From contig NZ_CAKMSJ010000002.1 of assembly GCF_928381505.1 (NCBI RefSeq), positions 186,001 to 250,000 on the forward strand: a stretch of 64,000 bases of DNA, written 5' to 3'. Each line of letters begins with the position of its first letter. Position 1 is the first letter of the stretch. The notes beneath the pieces were generated by a model. It made no database searches. It was given only the letters and a program-made list of their open reading frames with translations, and had not been told where the DNA came from. Made by a program: the position numbers and the translations under genes. Below, in pieces: positions 1 through 8,473 of the stretch. Origin of the DNA: Rothia endophytica (lineage in GTDB: Bacteria > Actinomycetota > Actinomycetes > Actinomycetales > Micrococcaceae).

Positions 1-114
1 GAGCTCAACCCCATCCTGGTATCTCAGGAAACCATGACCGTGGTAGGTGCCCGGCTCAAACTGGGCAACCCCCAGCAACGTACCGATTCCGCCCGCAGAA
101 CTATGAGCAGTTAG
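1..114 (+). CDS. C-terminal end of an acetate--CoA ligase / GNAT-type acyl-CoA synthetase (5' end outside window)
   Basis: The first 37 codons are open in frame 1 and end at TAG (112-114). The residues include ELNPILV, then VVGARLKL, then a basic tail. This matches the last strand of the ATP-grasp domain of ADP-forming acyl-CoA synthetases, where an E-x-NP-hydrophobic stretch is followed by VDAR-like residues. Actinobacterial members often carry a GNAT domain and act as protein lysine acetyltransferases. Only the tail is visible, so the full domain layout cannot be told. It reads in the same direction as the next two genes, 68 bases before the next start. Confidence 0.55.
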   Translation, partial: ELNPILVSQETMTVVGARLKLGNPQQRTDSARRTMSS

Positions 115-182
115 CCCCAAGAACCTACCTGCCTCTAAAATGTAAGGGAGCAAGAGACAACCCACTACCTTCAGGAGTAGAC

Positions 183-773
183 GTGAGTGTAGATACCAGC
201 CCGCGCCAGCGCATGATTGCCGATATCCAGAACGCAAGCTTCTACCCGGAGCTGGTGCTCGATACGATCGATGAGGCGCTGGCGGGTCTTGAACCTACCA
301 CTCACATGGTGCAGGTAGAAACTCACTTTGACCAGAACGAGGTTCACCGGCACATCACCGCTCTGGTCCTGGCCGGCGAATTTCTACTGGTGGCGCATTT
401 GGATGACCAAAACTTAGATGAACAGGGGCAGCAGGTGGTCGCCCACGTGTCGACTGAGACCCTGCACGTCTCAAAAATCTCAACCTTCACGGTTAGCTAC
501 GCTTACCCCCAGCCGCAGAGCTACACTCCTGGTGCCCCCGTCAGTGAGGTTTCCATGCTGCTCTGCTGGACCGGCTCCCAGCGTCTTGACCTGCAACCGG
601 CTGAGTGCCCTGACCCGTCCTGCGATGCTGACCACGGGATGACCGGCTTGGCACCGCGAGAGGACATCCTGGTGCGAATTAGTGCGGGGGCCGATGGCGA
701 CCAGCAGACCCAGCAGGCACGTACTTTTGCCCGGGCTTTGCGAGCTGCCCATCTGCAGGCAGGCAGCAAGTAG
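183..773 (+). CDS. DUF5998 family protein
   Basis: A 196-residue soluble protein with no signal peptide or membrane segment. It starts at GTG, with CAGGAG seven bases upstream. The N-terminal part (RQRMIADIQNASFYPELV) and the mid-region repeating VETHFD and ITALVL blocks resemble the DUF5998 family, which is nearly always found in actinobacteria beside an alkaline-phosphatase-superfamily gene, as here (5 bases to the next start). No catalytic motif is evident and the function is unknown. The tight spacing suggests co-transcription with the downstream phosphodiesterase-like gene. Confidence 0.75.
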   Translation: MSVDTSPRQRMIADIQNASFYPELVLDTIDEALAGLEPTTHMVQVETHFDQNEVHRHITALVLAGEFLLVAHLDDQNLDEQGQQVVAHVSTETLHVSKISTFTVSYAYPQPQSYTPGAPVSEVSMLLCWTGSQRLDLQPAECPDPSCDADHGMTGLAPREDILVRISAGADGDQQTQQARTFARALRAAHLQAGSK

Positions 774-778
774 GAGAT

Positions 779-2002
779 ATGAAAGATTATTGCGGAAACG
801 AACTCCCGGCACCCCCGGCCTACGGCGCCAACACGGTAGCCGATCTCTTTGAGTCAGCCGGCACGCTCACAGCCCAGGGGAGTCTGACCCCTGAACCCCA
901 CCCCATCTACGGAGCTGGACGGCATGACCTGCTGGGGCTAGCGGCGCGAATTGAAAAAGCCGGCGGCAAACCCAACACCTACCGCAGTGTTTGCGTGGTC
1001 ATGGTGGACGGGCTGGGGGAGAGCCTGCTACGAACCTACGGCTCTTATGCACCCTTCCTCAAAAATGCCACGAGCCTGGGGCCCTTGCACTCGGCGGTTC
1101 CCTCAACCACCGTTGCCTCCCTCACCAGCCTGGGCACGTCCTCACCTCCCGGCTATCACGGCATGGCTGGCTACGAACTTAAAAACCCGGAGACCGGGCA
1201 AGTGATGAACCAGCTATCAGGCTGGGATAAGACGGTAGACCCGCACATCTGGCAGCCTCACCCCACCGTCTTTGAACGCTACGAAAAACACCTGGACGTT
1301 GCCACCGTCTCGCTGAGCAAGTATGCAGGCACCGGCCTCAGCGAAGCCGGCCTACGCGGCGGGCGCTTTGTGCATGCCCAGGGCTACGCTGCCCGCACCA
1401 CCCTGGCTGCCAGCCTGCTCTCATCGCGGAAGCCGTCACTGGTTTACCTCTACTGGGGTGAACTAGACCAAGCCGGGCACAAGTACGGGGCACACTCCCA
1501 GCAGTGGTTGGAGCAGCTGGAAGAACTGAACTTAGCGCTCAAGAACCTAGCCAAACGGCTGCCCCCGCACGTCCTCCTTCTGGTCACAGCCGACCACGGA
1601 ATGGTCGATGTTGAGCCGACCAACCGCTACGACTACTCCCAGGATTCTGCCCTATTAGAAAATATCGAGCTGACCGCTGGTGAACCACGCATGGTGCAGC
1701 TGCACCTCAAAGACACAAGCACCGCCGCTAAAGAGGCGACCATGCAGCGCTGGGCGGACGCCTGGGGCCAGCAGGCCTGGATCTTCGACACCGAAGAAGC
1801 CTTCGACGGCGGGTACTTTGGTGCTCACGTCACCGAAACAGCCCGCGCTCGCATCGGTGAAGTGCTGGTAGCTGCTCGTGAACCGGTGGCTCTCTATGAT
1901 ATGCGCCATTACAAACCCCACGCCCTGAACATGGTAGGTCAGCATGGATCACTCACAGCAGAGGAAACCCAAGTTCCCCTGCTGATGCTGCCAACCGGAT
2001 AA
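779..2002 (+). CDS. Alkaline-phosphatase-superfamily nucleotide pyrophosphatase/phosphodiesterase
   Basis: 407 residues with the type I phosphodiesterase/nucleotide pyrophosphatase fold. The metal-binding Asp is in VVMVDGLGES (D77), the likely nucleophile Thr is in AVPSTTVASL (T110/T111), a second metal block GELDQAGHKYG lies near 227-237 and TADHGMVDV near 270-278. No signal peptide is visible, so it is probably cytoplasmic. It should hydrolyse phosphodiester or pyrophosphate bonds; the substrate cannot be read from sequence. The start follows GGAG (GTAGGAGATATG). It is last in the short cluster with DUF5998 and is followed by a strong hairpin. Confidence 0.85.
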   Translation: MKDYCGNELPAPPAYGANTVADLFESAGTLTAQGSLTPEPHPIYGAGRHDLLGLAARIEKAGGKPNTYRSVCVVMVDGLGESLLRTYGSYAPFLKNATSLGPLHSAVPSTTVASLTSLGTSSPPGYHGMAGYELKNPETGQVMNQLSGWDKTVDPHIWQPHPTVFERYEKHLDVATVSLSKYAGTGLSEAGLRGGRFVHAQGYAARTTLAASLLSSRKPSLVYLYWGELDQAGHKYGAHSQQWLEQLEELNLALKNLAKRLPPHVLLLVTADHGMVDVEPTNRYDYSQDSALLENIELTAGEPRMVQLHLKDTSTAAKEATMQRWADAWGQQAWIFDTEEAFDGGYFGAHVTETARARIGEVLVAAREPVALYDMRHYKPHALNMVGQHGSLTAEETQVPLLMLPTG

Positions 2003-2029
2003 AACCAAAGCCCTCTCTTGACCTCAGCA

Positions 2030-2073
2030 AACTGCCCGGGGCCCAACGAATAACCGTTGGGCCCCGGGCAGTT
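2030..2073. terminator. Bidirectional terminator between converging genes
   Basis: A perfect 19-bp inverted repeat (AACTGCCCGGGGCCCAACG and its complement) around a 6-base loop. It sits between the phosphodiesterase stop and the stop of the minus-strand membrane protein. The ends have short A/T stretches but no long U-run. Both converging genes could use it. Confidence 0.85.
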
Positions 2074-2100
2074 AAAATCTCTGGTTCCTTGCAATCGCTT

Positions 2101-3081
2101 TTAGGGCGTTGGCGTAACCTGTTTTTGAACCGGCGCTTCACTGGTCGGTGCTGCGGTTGCCGCTGGGGGAGCAATCTCTGGGGCACTTGTTTCAACCGGA
2201 GGTGCTGGCGCGGGAGCCACGGTGGGCTCAACGGGGGCAGGAGGTTCTGTTGGTTCCGGTGAGGGCGCTTCTACCGCAGTTTCTGTTGGCTCCGGTGTTT
2301 CGGTAGCTTCCTCTGACGGCGTTGGTTCTTCAGAGGGTAGTTCTTCAACAATAGCCGCAGTGGTAGGTGCGGGTGGTGCCTCAACCGGTGCATAAGAAAT
2401 GGTTCCGGGCGCTACCGGGGGCTCTACAGCTGCTTCTTGCTCAGTCACGGTGGGAGCCTCAGTGTTGAAGCTTGGTGCCGGAGCGGAGGGGCGTGCTGAC
2501 TCAATGTCAGCGCTGGTCACGGTGGCTGGAGCTGACGGAGAGCTGGGGGGGCTCAGCTCATCAGCTGCGCTATTCATCTCCGGCAGGAAGAGCAGCGCCG
2601 CTGCAGCAATTGCTCCTGCCAGAAGCGCTGCTGAACCGAAAAAGACTGCTTTAGAGCTGTTCTTTTCCCGGACAGGTTCGGAATAGGCAGATTCCATAGC
2701 AAGAGCTGGCGCTAAACGATCACGCTCGGCAGCTTCACGCACAGCGGCGGCTGCCGCGGCAGCACGGAGCTGGGCGGCACGCTCTCCTTCAGCTTCTTTA
2801 GCGGCTAGAGCTGCAGCCCTAGCCTCAGCGCGGTCTGCGCGGCGCTCTTCGCGGGTCGGCTTTTCAACGATCTCAGCGTGGCGCATCAAACCGAACGCAA
2901 GAGATTCATCCTCAGCGTCCACAACGGTTTGCTGTGAGCCGCTATCGGAGGTTACGTACTCATACCCCTGTGCGAGAGGTAGGGGCTGAGTAATGGGGGC
3001 AGTTGTATCGGTAGCATCGGGGGTATGCGGCGCTGGACTAACCTCATCTGAGGAGTCTTGAGAATTAGGACGAGACGTCAA
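2101..3081 (-). CDS. Single-pass membrane protein with Pro/Glu/Thr-rich outer domain
   Basis: 326 residues. Residues 1-70 are polar. Residues 75-120 form a highly charged Arg/Ala/Glu stretch likely to be a helix or coiled coil. One membrane segment lies at about 145-168 (AVFFGSAALLAGAIAAAALL), and the remaining 155 residues are a low-complexity tail of Pro, Glu, Thr and Ala repeats (EEPTPSEEATETPEPTE). A type II topology with a disordered extracytoplasmic tail is the likely reading. No family is recognised. It shares the minus strand with sepH, 145 bases upstream, and converges on the phosphodiesterase. Confidence 0.7.
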   Translation of the reverse strand: MTSRPNSQDSSDEVSPAPHTPDATDTTAPITQPLPLAQGYEYVTSDSGSQQTVVDAEDESLAFGLMRHAEIVEKPTREERRADRAEARAAALAAKEAEGERAAQLRAAAAAAAVREAAERDRLAPALAMESAYSEPVREKNSSKAVFFGSAALLAGAIAAAALLFLPEMNSAADELSPPSSPSAPATVTSADIESARPSAPAPSFNTEAPTVTEQEAAVEPPVAPGTISYAPVEAPPAPTTAAIVEELPSEEPTPSEEATETPEPTETAVEAPSPEPTEPPAPVEPTVAPAPAPPVETSAPEIAPPAATAAPTSEAPVQKQVTPTP

Positions 3082-3226
3082 TGTTCCCTCTGTAGTGTTT
3101 CTGCACCCCTACTTCCCTATCAGCAGGGGCGTGCGAGCAAATGATGTGACTTTCATTTTAGCGGGCTTTAAAGCATCTGAGGTGTTTGTGTTTCCTAGCT
3201 CTCACCTGTATTTTCTATGAGGCTGA

Positions 3227-4585
3227 TTAGCGCCTCTGATTGCCAAAAATGATGTCATCCCAGCTGGGTACGGAGGTGCGCTTACCTCTCGAGGCGGGCT
3301 TAGGCTGAGCAGGCTCCGTTTCAACAGGCTCCTGAGCTGCAGTCTCTTCCTCGCCCTGCTCACCGTGCGAGTCGGCCTGGGCGTCGGTGCTTTCGGTCTC
3401 AGACGGCTCTGCAGCATCTACCTGCTCTGCTGTAGCACCGGAGTCAGACGCGGTTTCGCCGGCAGCTCTTTCATCGATGCCCCCGGTTTCAGCGGCTTCG
3501 TGAACCTCGGCTGTGCCCTCTTGCACCTCGGCTTCCTGGCCTTCAGCTGCTTCAAACTCGGCAACCGGTGCGGTCTCCTGGGCCTCCTGGGCAGGTGCTT
3601 CAGCCTCGCTGTTAATTACCGGCTGTTCAGAGAGTGAGCTATCTGGCTGCTCAGTGGCTGAAGAACCTTCAGCCTCACTACTTACAGCGGGCACCTCAGC
3701 GTGAGCTTCCTCAAGGGGCCGGGAGGTGCGGCGGGCACGCTCCAAAAGATCAGCCAATTTACGCTCACTCGCCGGGTCAAAAGATCGAGCGCCACGGCGA
3801 GCCGTCAGCTCATCCAGTAACGCATTTTGCTCACGGTTTTCTGGTACGCGCACAGCGGTCAAACGGGGCGAGGACGCTGGCTCGGGGGTGAGCGCAGTTT
3901 CGTTCTCTGCTGTTGTTTTCTGCTCCGCTTCAGCGCTGTGTGAGGTTCCGTTCGTTCCCAGGCCGGGGATAGGCCCACCGGTGGTGTGCTCCCGGCCCAT
4001 GAGGAAGTAGGCAGCTTCATTGGAAGCGTACAAGCTCTGATTAGCGGGGTTGAAGGTCCAGCGGGCGGGAAAATGTACACCGCGGGGCAGTTCATTCTGC
4101 ACATCGGTAGGGAGCTCTACATCAAGGGCAAGAGTCCACTGACCTGACTCCTGCTGCCAGGTAGACCAATCCAGCGGGGCATCACCGAAGGAATAGTGCT
4201 GTGAGATGGCCTCATAATGCTGGTCTAGGCTGCGTGCAGGGCCTTCACCACCGGGAGTGGGCGAAATGAGCACAGAGCGGGCAGTACGAATAATGTTGGC
4301 ACGCTCAGCGACAATGGGCCACTCGTAGCGGCGTACGCGCTCAGCTTCCCAGCCAGATTCAGCGGCGATTTCTTCAACCGTTGCACCCTGTCGAAATCTG
4401 GCCTGAATATCGCGGGGGCCGAAACTTCCGCGACCGCCCGGGCGTGTAGGCGAGATACGGCGAGCCTTAGCGATGCTTTGGCGGAGATTCTGATCTATGG
4501 GGAGCAGGTAGGAAGAACCGTTGTCGTCATTGAGGACTAGGTTCTCGCCATCGTCGTGAATCCCAGCTAGTTGAAGCTCGAGCAC
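3227..4585 (-). CDS. sepH: Septation protein SepH
   Basis: 452 residues. The N-terminal DUF3071 domain (about 1-170) starts LELQLAGIHDDGENLVL and contains the helix-turn-helix-like block RQGATVEEIAAESGW, which in SepH binds DNA. A long acidic Glu/Ala-rich linker follows, and the end is the conserved PSWDDIIFG. SepH stimulates FtsZ assembly in actinobacteria. An open frame extends 16 codons upstream to 4633, but the GTG at 4583-4585 is preferred because AAGGAG (4592-4597, minus strand) is well spaced and family members begin at this point. Confidence 0.88.
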   Translation of the reverse strand: MLELQLAGIHDDGENLVLNDDNGSSYLLPIDQNLRQSIAKARRISPTRPGGRGSFGPRDIQARFRQGATVEEIAAESGWEAERVRRYEWPIVAERANIIRTARSVLISPTPGGEGPARSLDQHYEAISQHYSFGDAPLDWSTWQQESGQWTLALDVELPTDVQNELPRGVHFPARWTFNPANQSLYASNEAAYFLMGREHTTGGPIPGLGTNGTSHSAEAEQKTTAENETALTPEPASSPRLTAVRVPENREQNALLDELTARRGARSFDPASERKLADLLERARRTSRPLEEAHAEVPAVSSEAEGSSATEQPDSSLSEQPVINSEAEAPAQEAQETAPVAEFEAAEGQEAEVQEGTAEVHEAAETGGIDERAAGETASDSGATAEQVDAAEPSETESTDAQADSHGEQGEEETAAQEPVETEPAQPKPASRGKRTSVPSWDDIIFGNQRR

Positions 4586-4999
4586 AGGTTTCTCCTTGAC
4601 ATAGGGGTGCGCGTTTATTAGAGTCACGCACACTCTTCAATCTTTACAGTTACTTGAAAGATTACAGGGTTGATTCAGGGCAGCCTTTACTTCAACAGCA
4701 AACCGGAAGCTATCTTTGGAAAAAACCCTAAAAACCAGCACTTTTTGTATCAACTTATAGATTAGGTTTAGCTTATCGAAGGGGTGGGGTATGCCCTCCC
4801 GTGGAGGCACCTTTCGCTGTAAGGAATAAATGATTAGTTTGTATTTGCTTAAAGCTCCTTAATGGTGAACAATTCTACGCGTTACCTCGTATAACTCAGG
4901 AGCAGCCGATTAATATGCTGGTTGCACCACCTGTAAGGGGTGCACTACCTACTGTGAAGAGATTGACTGTCTCGCCTCGCACTACACACGGAGAAAACC
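4586..4999. promoter_or_regulatory. Divergent intergenic region between sepH and DUF4193
   Basis: About 410 bases with no convincing ORF. It must hold the promoters of sepH (leftward) and the DUF4193 gene (rightward). A small dyad, TGCACC-N8-GGGTGCA, lies at about 4924-4944. The DUF4193 start has GGAG eight bases upstream (ACACGGAGAAAACCATG). No -10/-35 pair is clear enough to name. Confidence 0.4.
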
Positions 5000-5299
5000 A
5001 TGGCAACCGATTACGATGCACCCCGCAAGCAGGACGAAGAAAGCAAGGACCAGTCCTTTGAGGAGCTCAATTCACGACGCTCCGAGATGCAGTCCGGTGC
5101 GGTAGATGAGGACGAGAACGCAGCCGCCGAAAGTTTTGAGCTGCCCGGCGCAGATCTTTCTAACGAAGAGCTCAATGTAGTTGTGCTCCCCGCCCAGGAT
5201 GACGAATTCACCTGTGCTTCTTGCTTCCTGGTCCGCCACCGCTCACAGATCGCCCATGAAGATGGCGATTTGAAGTACTGCATTGAGTGCGAAGGCTAA
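5000..5299 (+). CDS. DUF4193 family small zinc-ribbon protein
   Basis: 99 residues. The acidic N-terminal half (KQDEESKDQSFEELNSRR) is typical of DUF4193. The C-terminal half carries two Cys pairs, CASC and CIEC, spaced about 20 residues apart, which should bind zinc as in RbpA/DksA-like ribbons. The family is restricted to actinobacteria and is conserved near sepH and dut; its function is not established. It starts at ATG with GGAG eight bases upstream and is followed at once by a hairpin terminator, so it appears monocistronic. Confidence 0.88.
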   Translation: MATDYDAPRKQDEESKDQSFEELNSRRSEMQSGAVDEDENAAAESFELPGADLSNEELNVVVLPAQDDEFTCASCFLVRHRSQIAHEDGDLKYCIECEG

Positions 5300-5323
5300 A
5301 CCAGCTTCAAGCGATTGATCTAA

Positions 5324-5360
5324 GAAAATGCCCACCGGCTGTAGGCCTGTGGGCATTTTC
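5324..5360. terminator. Bidirectional hairpin terminator after DUF4193
   Basis: Perfect 12-bp stem GAAAATGCCCAC / GTGGGCATTTTC around a 13-base loop. It has a U-tract in the plus direction and the matching A-tract gives one in the minus direction. It lies between the converging DUF4193 and DUF3093 genes. Confidence 0.88.
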
Positions 5361-5375
5361 TATGGGGGGATCAGC

Positions 5376-5843
5376 TTATTCTTCTTCGGGTAGCCCGTCG
5401 TTGAGAATCTCAGCAATCCGCTCAGGGTGGCGGGAGGAGGCTACCCAGTAGGGGGTAGGGTCAGCCGGGTCTGTGATGTCGATGCGAACAACCGATGAAA
5501 TCCAGCCGCGGAAGCACATGAAGGCCCTACCATCGAGTGCCGGACCGGTGGCTAGGCGGGAATCTTCGCCCCGAAAAGCGTAGGCTCGGCCAACATGCTC
5601 GCGTTCAATTTGTGCCCTTCCAACGCGCAGGATGCTAGCGGTAACCTCAATCACCGGTGAGGTTGCGAAGAGAACCCAACCCACCAGGGCAAACATGACG
5701 ATTCCGGCGATGATACCGGCAAAGATGTTGATGGGTGCCCCGACTAAGAAGGAGGCTAGGCCTACGCCCACACAGGCAATCCACATGCCGATGCCGGGCG
5801 CCAGTCTTTCTCGGTAAAGAACTGCGTTGGGGTTTTCTGCCAT
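5376..5843 (-). CDS. DUF3093 family membrane protein
   Basis: 155 residues. Two adjacent membrane segments lie at about 18-35 (GMWIACVGVGLASFLVG) and 41-62 (IFAGIIAGIVMFALVGWVL). A soluble C-terminal domain follows, containing the family-typical FRGWI and YWVASSRHPE blocks. DUF3093 is conserved in actinobacteria opposite dut, as here. The function is unknown; the C-terminal half has a PH-like character. It starts at ATG and is transcribed divergently from dut. Confidence 0.85.
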   Translation of the reverse strand: MAENPNAVLYRERLAPGIGMWIACVGVGLASFLVGAPINIFAGIIAGIVMFALVGWVLFATSPVIEVTASILRVGRAQIEREHVGRAYAFRGEDSRLATGPALDGRAFMCFRGWISSVVRIDITDPADPTPYWVASSRHPERIAEILNDGLPEEE

Positions 5844-6027
5844 GGGTCACGCTTCCGTTATGAGGTCTTTGTAGAATTTTCTTCTCCAGGGTGCGTTTAC
5901 CAGTGTACGAGATGTACCTGGGTGACTTCAGCTCTGCCGCTGTGATCCTGGAGAGAACCCGCGAAAAGAGGCAAAAAATCCCAGCCCGTTCACGTCCTTA
6001 GATGGGGCGAAAAGGTACAGTAATGGG

Positions 6028-6474
6028 GTGGATAAACAGATTGATGTTCAGATTAAAATGCTTGACCCGCAGCTACCTGTGCCTGCTTATGCTAAGGAAG
6101 GGGACGCCGGTGCTGACCTACGGGCGCGTATTACGGTGACATTGGCTCCGGGGGAACGTGTTCTTGTACCTACCGGGGTTTCCCTTGCACTTCCAGAGGG
6201 CTTTGTTGGTCTGGTGCACCCCAGGTCTGGTCTTGCCGCTAAGCACGGTATCTCCATCGTCAATGCTCCGGGCACAGTTGATGCCGGCTATCGCGGTGAA
6301 CTGATGGTTTGCCTGCTTAATACAGATTCCCAAGAGACCTTTGAGGTAGAGCGCGGGGACCGCATTGCCCAACTAGTAATCCAGCGGTTTGAGACTGCCC
6401 GTTTTAAGGTAGTTGATGAATTGCCTGCCTCTGCGCGAGGTACCAGTGGTTTTGGATCGTCAGGCGTACAGTAG
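6028..6474 (+). CDS. dut: dUTP diphosphatase
   Basis: 148 residues, the usual length for a trimeric dUTPase, which converts dUTP to dUMP and pyrophosphate. The five motifs are present: GDAGADLRA (24-32), the HPRSGLAAKHGI block (about 64-75), GTVDAGYRGEL (about 82-92), ERGDRIAQLV (about 108-117) and the C-terminal GTSGFGSSG arm. It starts at GTG; an overlapping ATG five bases upstream is out of frame. It leads an apparent operon with DUF3710 and the OB-fold gene, an arrangement common in actinobacteria. Confidence 0.95.
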   Translation: MDKQIDVQIKMLDPQLPVPAYAKEGDAGADLRARITVTLAPGERVLVPTGVSLALPEGFVGLVHPRSGLAAKHGISIVNAPGTVDAGYRGELMVCLLNTDSQETFEVERGDRIAQLVIQRFETARFKVVDELPASARGTSGFGSSGVQ

Positions 6475-6506
6475 ACCCTAGAGGTCTGCTAAAGAAAGGC
6501 ATAGAT

Positions 6507-7289
6507 ATGTTTGGAATGGGCAAAAAAAAGAAAGCTGAGCAGAGCGCAGCTGAAGGGGCAGTTGAGGAGACAGAGGCTCCTCAGGCTGACGCTGAAAGCG
6601 CCCCCACCGTTGAAGAAACCATCGTTGATGAGCACCGGGTTTTTGACCGCAGTAACGGGCCCTGGGATTCGTCAGAGAAAAAAGCCAGTGCTGATTCGTA
6701 CATCGATTTGGGCGGACTGCTAGTTAAGAGCCATCCCGGTCTCAACCTGCGTCTTGAAGCAGATCAGAAGACCCAGCAGGTCATTGCCGTTACTCTCCAG
6801 CTGGGAGAGGGGCACTTGCAGGTGCAGGCTTTCGCTGCACCCAAGAGCGCCGGTATCTGGGACGAGATCCGCCGCGAACTGTCTGAAAGCGTCCGCAGCC
6901 AGGGCGGTCAGGTGGAGATTAACAATGGCCCTCTAGGGCGTCAGCTCATCTCCCGTGTACCTGCCCAAACCGCCGATGGTCGCAAGGGCTTTCGCATCGC
7001 CCGCTTTGTGGGTGTAGACGGCCCCCGATGGTTTGTGCGCGGTGTGTTCTCAGGGGCTGCAGTTCTGCCCGGTGAAGCGGCTGAGGCTCTTGAAGAGGTC
7101 TTCCGTACTATCATTGTTCATCGTGGCTCTGACCCCATGGCCCCCCGTGACCTTCTGCCGATGCGGGTGCCGCAGAGCATCCAGGACGCCGCTGAGGCCC
7201 AAAAAGCTGCTCAGTCTCAGCAGGGTGAAAAAACTCCGGCAGGTCTGGAAATACCCCGCAGAGGCCCAGAGATCACCGAGATCGGTTAA
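6507..7289 (+). CDS. DUF3710 family protein
   Basis: 260 residues. It opens with a short Lys-rich and then acidic N-terminus (MGKKKKAEQS). The DUF3710 core, about 50-225, includes the SYIDLGGLLV and PGLNLRLEAD blocks and the FVGVDGPRWFVRGVFSG block. It is soluble and without a known activity. The family is almost exclusively actinobacterial and sits next to dut. It starts at ATG after AAGAAAGG and is 32 bases from dut and 5 bases from the OB-fold gene, so the three are probably one transcript. Confidence 0.88.
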   Translation: MFGMGKKKKAEQSAAEGAVEETEAPQADAESAPTVEETIVDEHRVFDRSNGPWDSSEKKASADSYIDLGGLLVKSHPGLNLRLEADQKTQQVIAVTLQLGEGHLQVQAFAAPKSAGIWDEIRRELSESVRSQGGQVEINNGPLGRQLISRVPAQTADGRKGFRIARFVGVDGPRWFVRGVFSGAAVLPGEAAEALEEVFRTIIVHRGSDPMAPRDLLPMRVPQSIQDAAEAQKAAQSQQGEKTPAGLEIPRRGPEITEIG

Positions 7290-7294
7290 ATACC

Positions 7295-7813
7295 ATGCCC
7301 GAGACCTTTCACTCCCAGACTCCGAAGCGTCTTGAGACCTACCCGCAAAGGTTTCGGGCACGCGTGGCAGGTAGGGTGGAGCGCGTTCATATATCGCACC
7401 GCGAGGCTAACCCCCGATTTGAAGTTATCCTGCTAGTAGAGCGATCAAAGCCTCTCCCGCCTGCAAAAACGCACCCTCTCACGGGTATGCCCATCGCTGA
7501 GACGGGGGAGGACCTCGATGACACTGTCGATATCAGTGCTGAGGACGAGAATACCGGGCAGATGCCGGCCGTAGAGACCGACGCCGGGTTCGGCACTCGA
7601 TTTAGTGTTACTAAGACTGCGCCAAAGGTGCTCTACCCCGACTTTGCCCCTCTGGAACCGGGCGTGCGTGTCCGGCTGATCTGGCTGGGGCAGCGGCAGG
7701 TGCCCGGCATTGTAGCCGGTGGTTATTTGAGGGTTTCGGGTATGCTCTCAACGCGCGATGAGCCAGTGATCTACAACCCGCGCTATGAGATTGTGCCCAG
7801 TCTCGAAGGCTAG
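7295..7813 (+). CDS. OB-fold nucleic-acid-binding protein
   Basis: 172 residues. Residues about 20-60 (RARVAGRVERVHISHREA, then FEVILLVE) and 115-155 (LEPGVRVRLIWLGQRQVPGI) resemble the OB-fold protein that follows DUF3710 in actinobacteria. An insertion of about 50 acidic residues lies between the strands. It probably binds nucleic acid, but no partner is known. In many relatives a DUF3159 membrane protein lies directly downstream; here the next gene is the opposing TrkA gene 6 bases away, so DUF3159 is missing from this position. Confidence 0.7.
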   Translation: MPETFHSQTPKRLETYPQRFRARVAGRVERVHISHREANPRFEVILLVERSKPLPPAKTHPLTGMPIAETGEDLDDTVDISAEDENTGQMPAVETDAGFGTRFSVTKTAPKVLYPDFAPLEPGVRVRLIWLGQRQVPGIVAGGYLRVSGMLSTRDEPVIYNPRYEIVPSLEG

Positions 7814-7819
7814 AGCCCT

Positions 7820-8473
7820 CTAACTAAAGAGGGCTCGCAAATCGTCCTCACCCTCTGGAGTGGTGACGAAGAAGAGTTCGTCGCCGCCCTCAATGACATT
7901 GTCATTGCTGGGGGCTAGGGGAGAGCCATCACGCACGATGGCGGTGAGAGCGGTGTCGTAGGGCCACTGCACCTGGCCAATGGTGTAACCGATGATGGGG
8001 TGCTCTGCCGGTACGGTGTATTCCACCAGGGTGGCGTTACCGGAGCGCAGCGTCAGCAGGCGCACCACGTCGCCCACCTCAACAGCCTCTTCAACCAGGG
8101 CCGTCATCAGACGGGGAGTTGAAACGGCAACATCGATGCCCCAGGACTCGTCAAAAAGCCACTCATTTTTTGGGTTGTTGACGCGGGCCACCGTTCGTGG
8201 CACCCCGAACTCACTGCGGCAGAGCAGTGAAACTACCAGGTTAGTTTTGTCGTCACCCGAGGCCGCAACTACCACGTCGGCGTTCTCTGGCTTAGCCTGG
8301 CGCAGAACTGACAGCTCACAGGCATCGCCAATGACCCACTGAGCGTTTTGAATCCCGCTTCGTGAAATTGCTTCAGGCTTGAGATCGATAATGGTGACAT
8401 TGTGGTGGTGGGACAGCAGTTCTTTAGCGCTTGATGAGCCTACCGAACCGGCTCCGATAATAATTACTTCCAT
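7820..8473 (-). CDS. TrkA/RCK-family potassium-uptake regulatory protein (second of pair)
   Basis: 217 residues. The N-terminal RCK_N Rossmann domain shows GAGSVGSSSAKELL at about 7-20, with D31 of the IIDLKPE strand as the likely adenosine-ribose ligand. The C-terminal RCK_C domain (about 135-217) contains PAEHPIIGYTIGQV. Such proteins gate potassium transporters in response to NAD(H) or cyclic di-AMP. Its ATG overlaps the end of the upstream RCK gene by 10 bases, so the two are translationally coupled. This order matches ceoB-ceoC of mycobacteria. Confidence 0.9.
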   Translation of the reverse strand: MEVIIIGAGSVGSSSAKELLSHHHNVTIIDLKPEAISRSGIQNAQWVIGDACELSVLRQAKPENADVVVAASGDDKTNLVVSLLCRSEFGVPRTVARVNNPKNEWLFDESWGIDVAVSTPRLMTALVEEAVEVGDVVRLLTLRSGNATLVEYTVPAEHPIIGYTIGQVQWPYDTALTAIVRDGSPLAPSNDNVIEGGDELFFVTTPEGEDDLRALFS

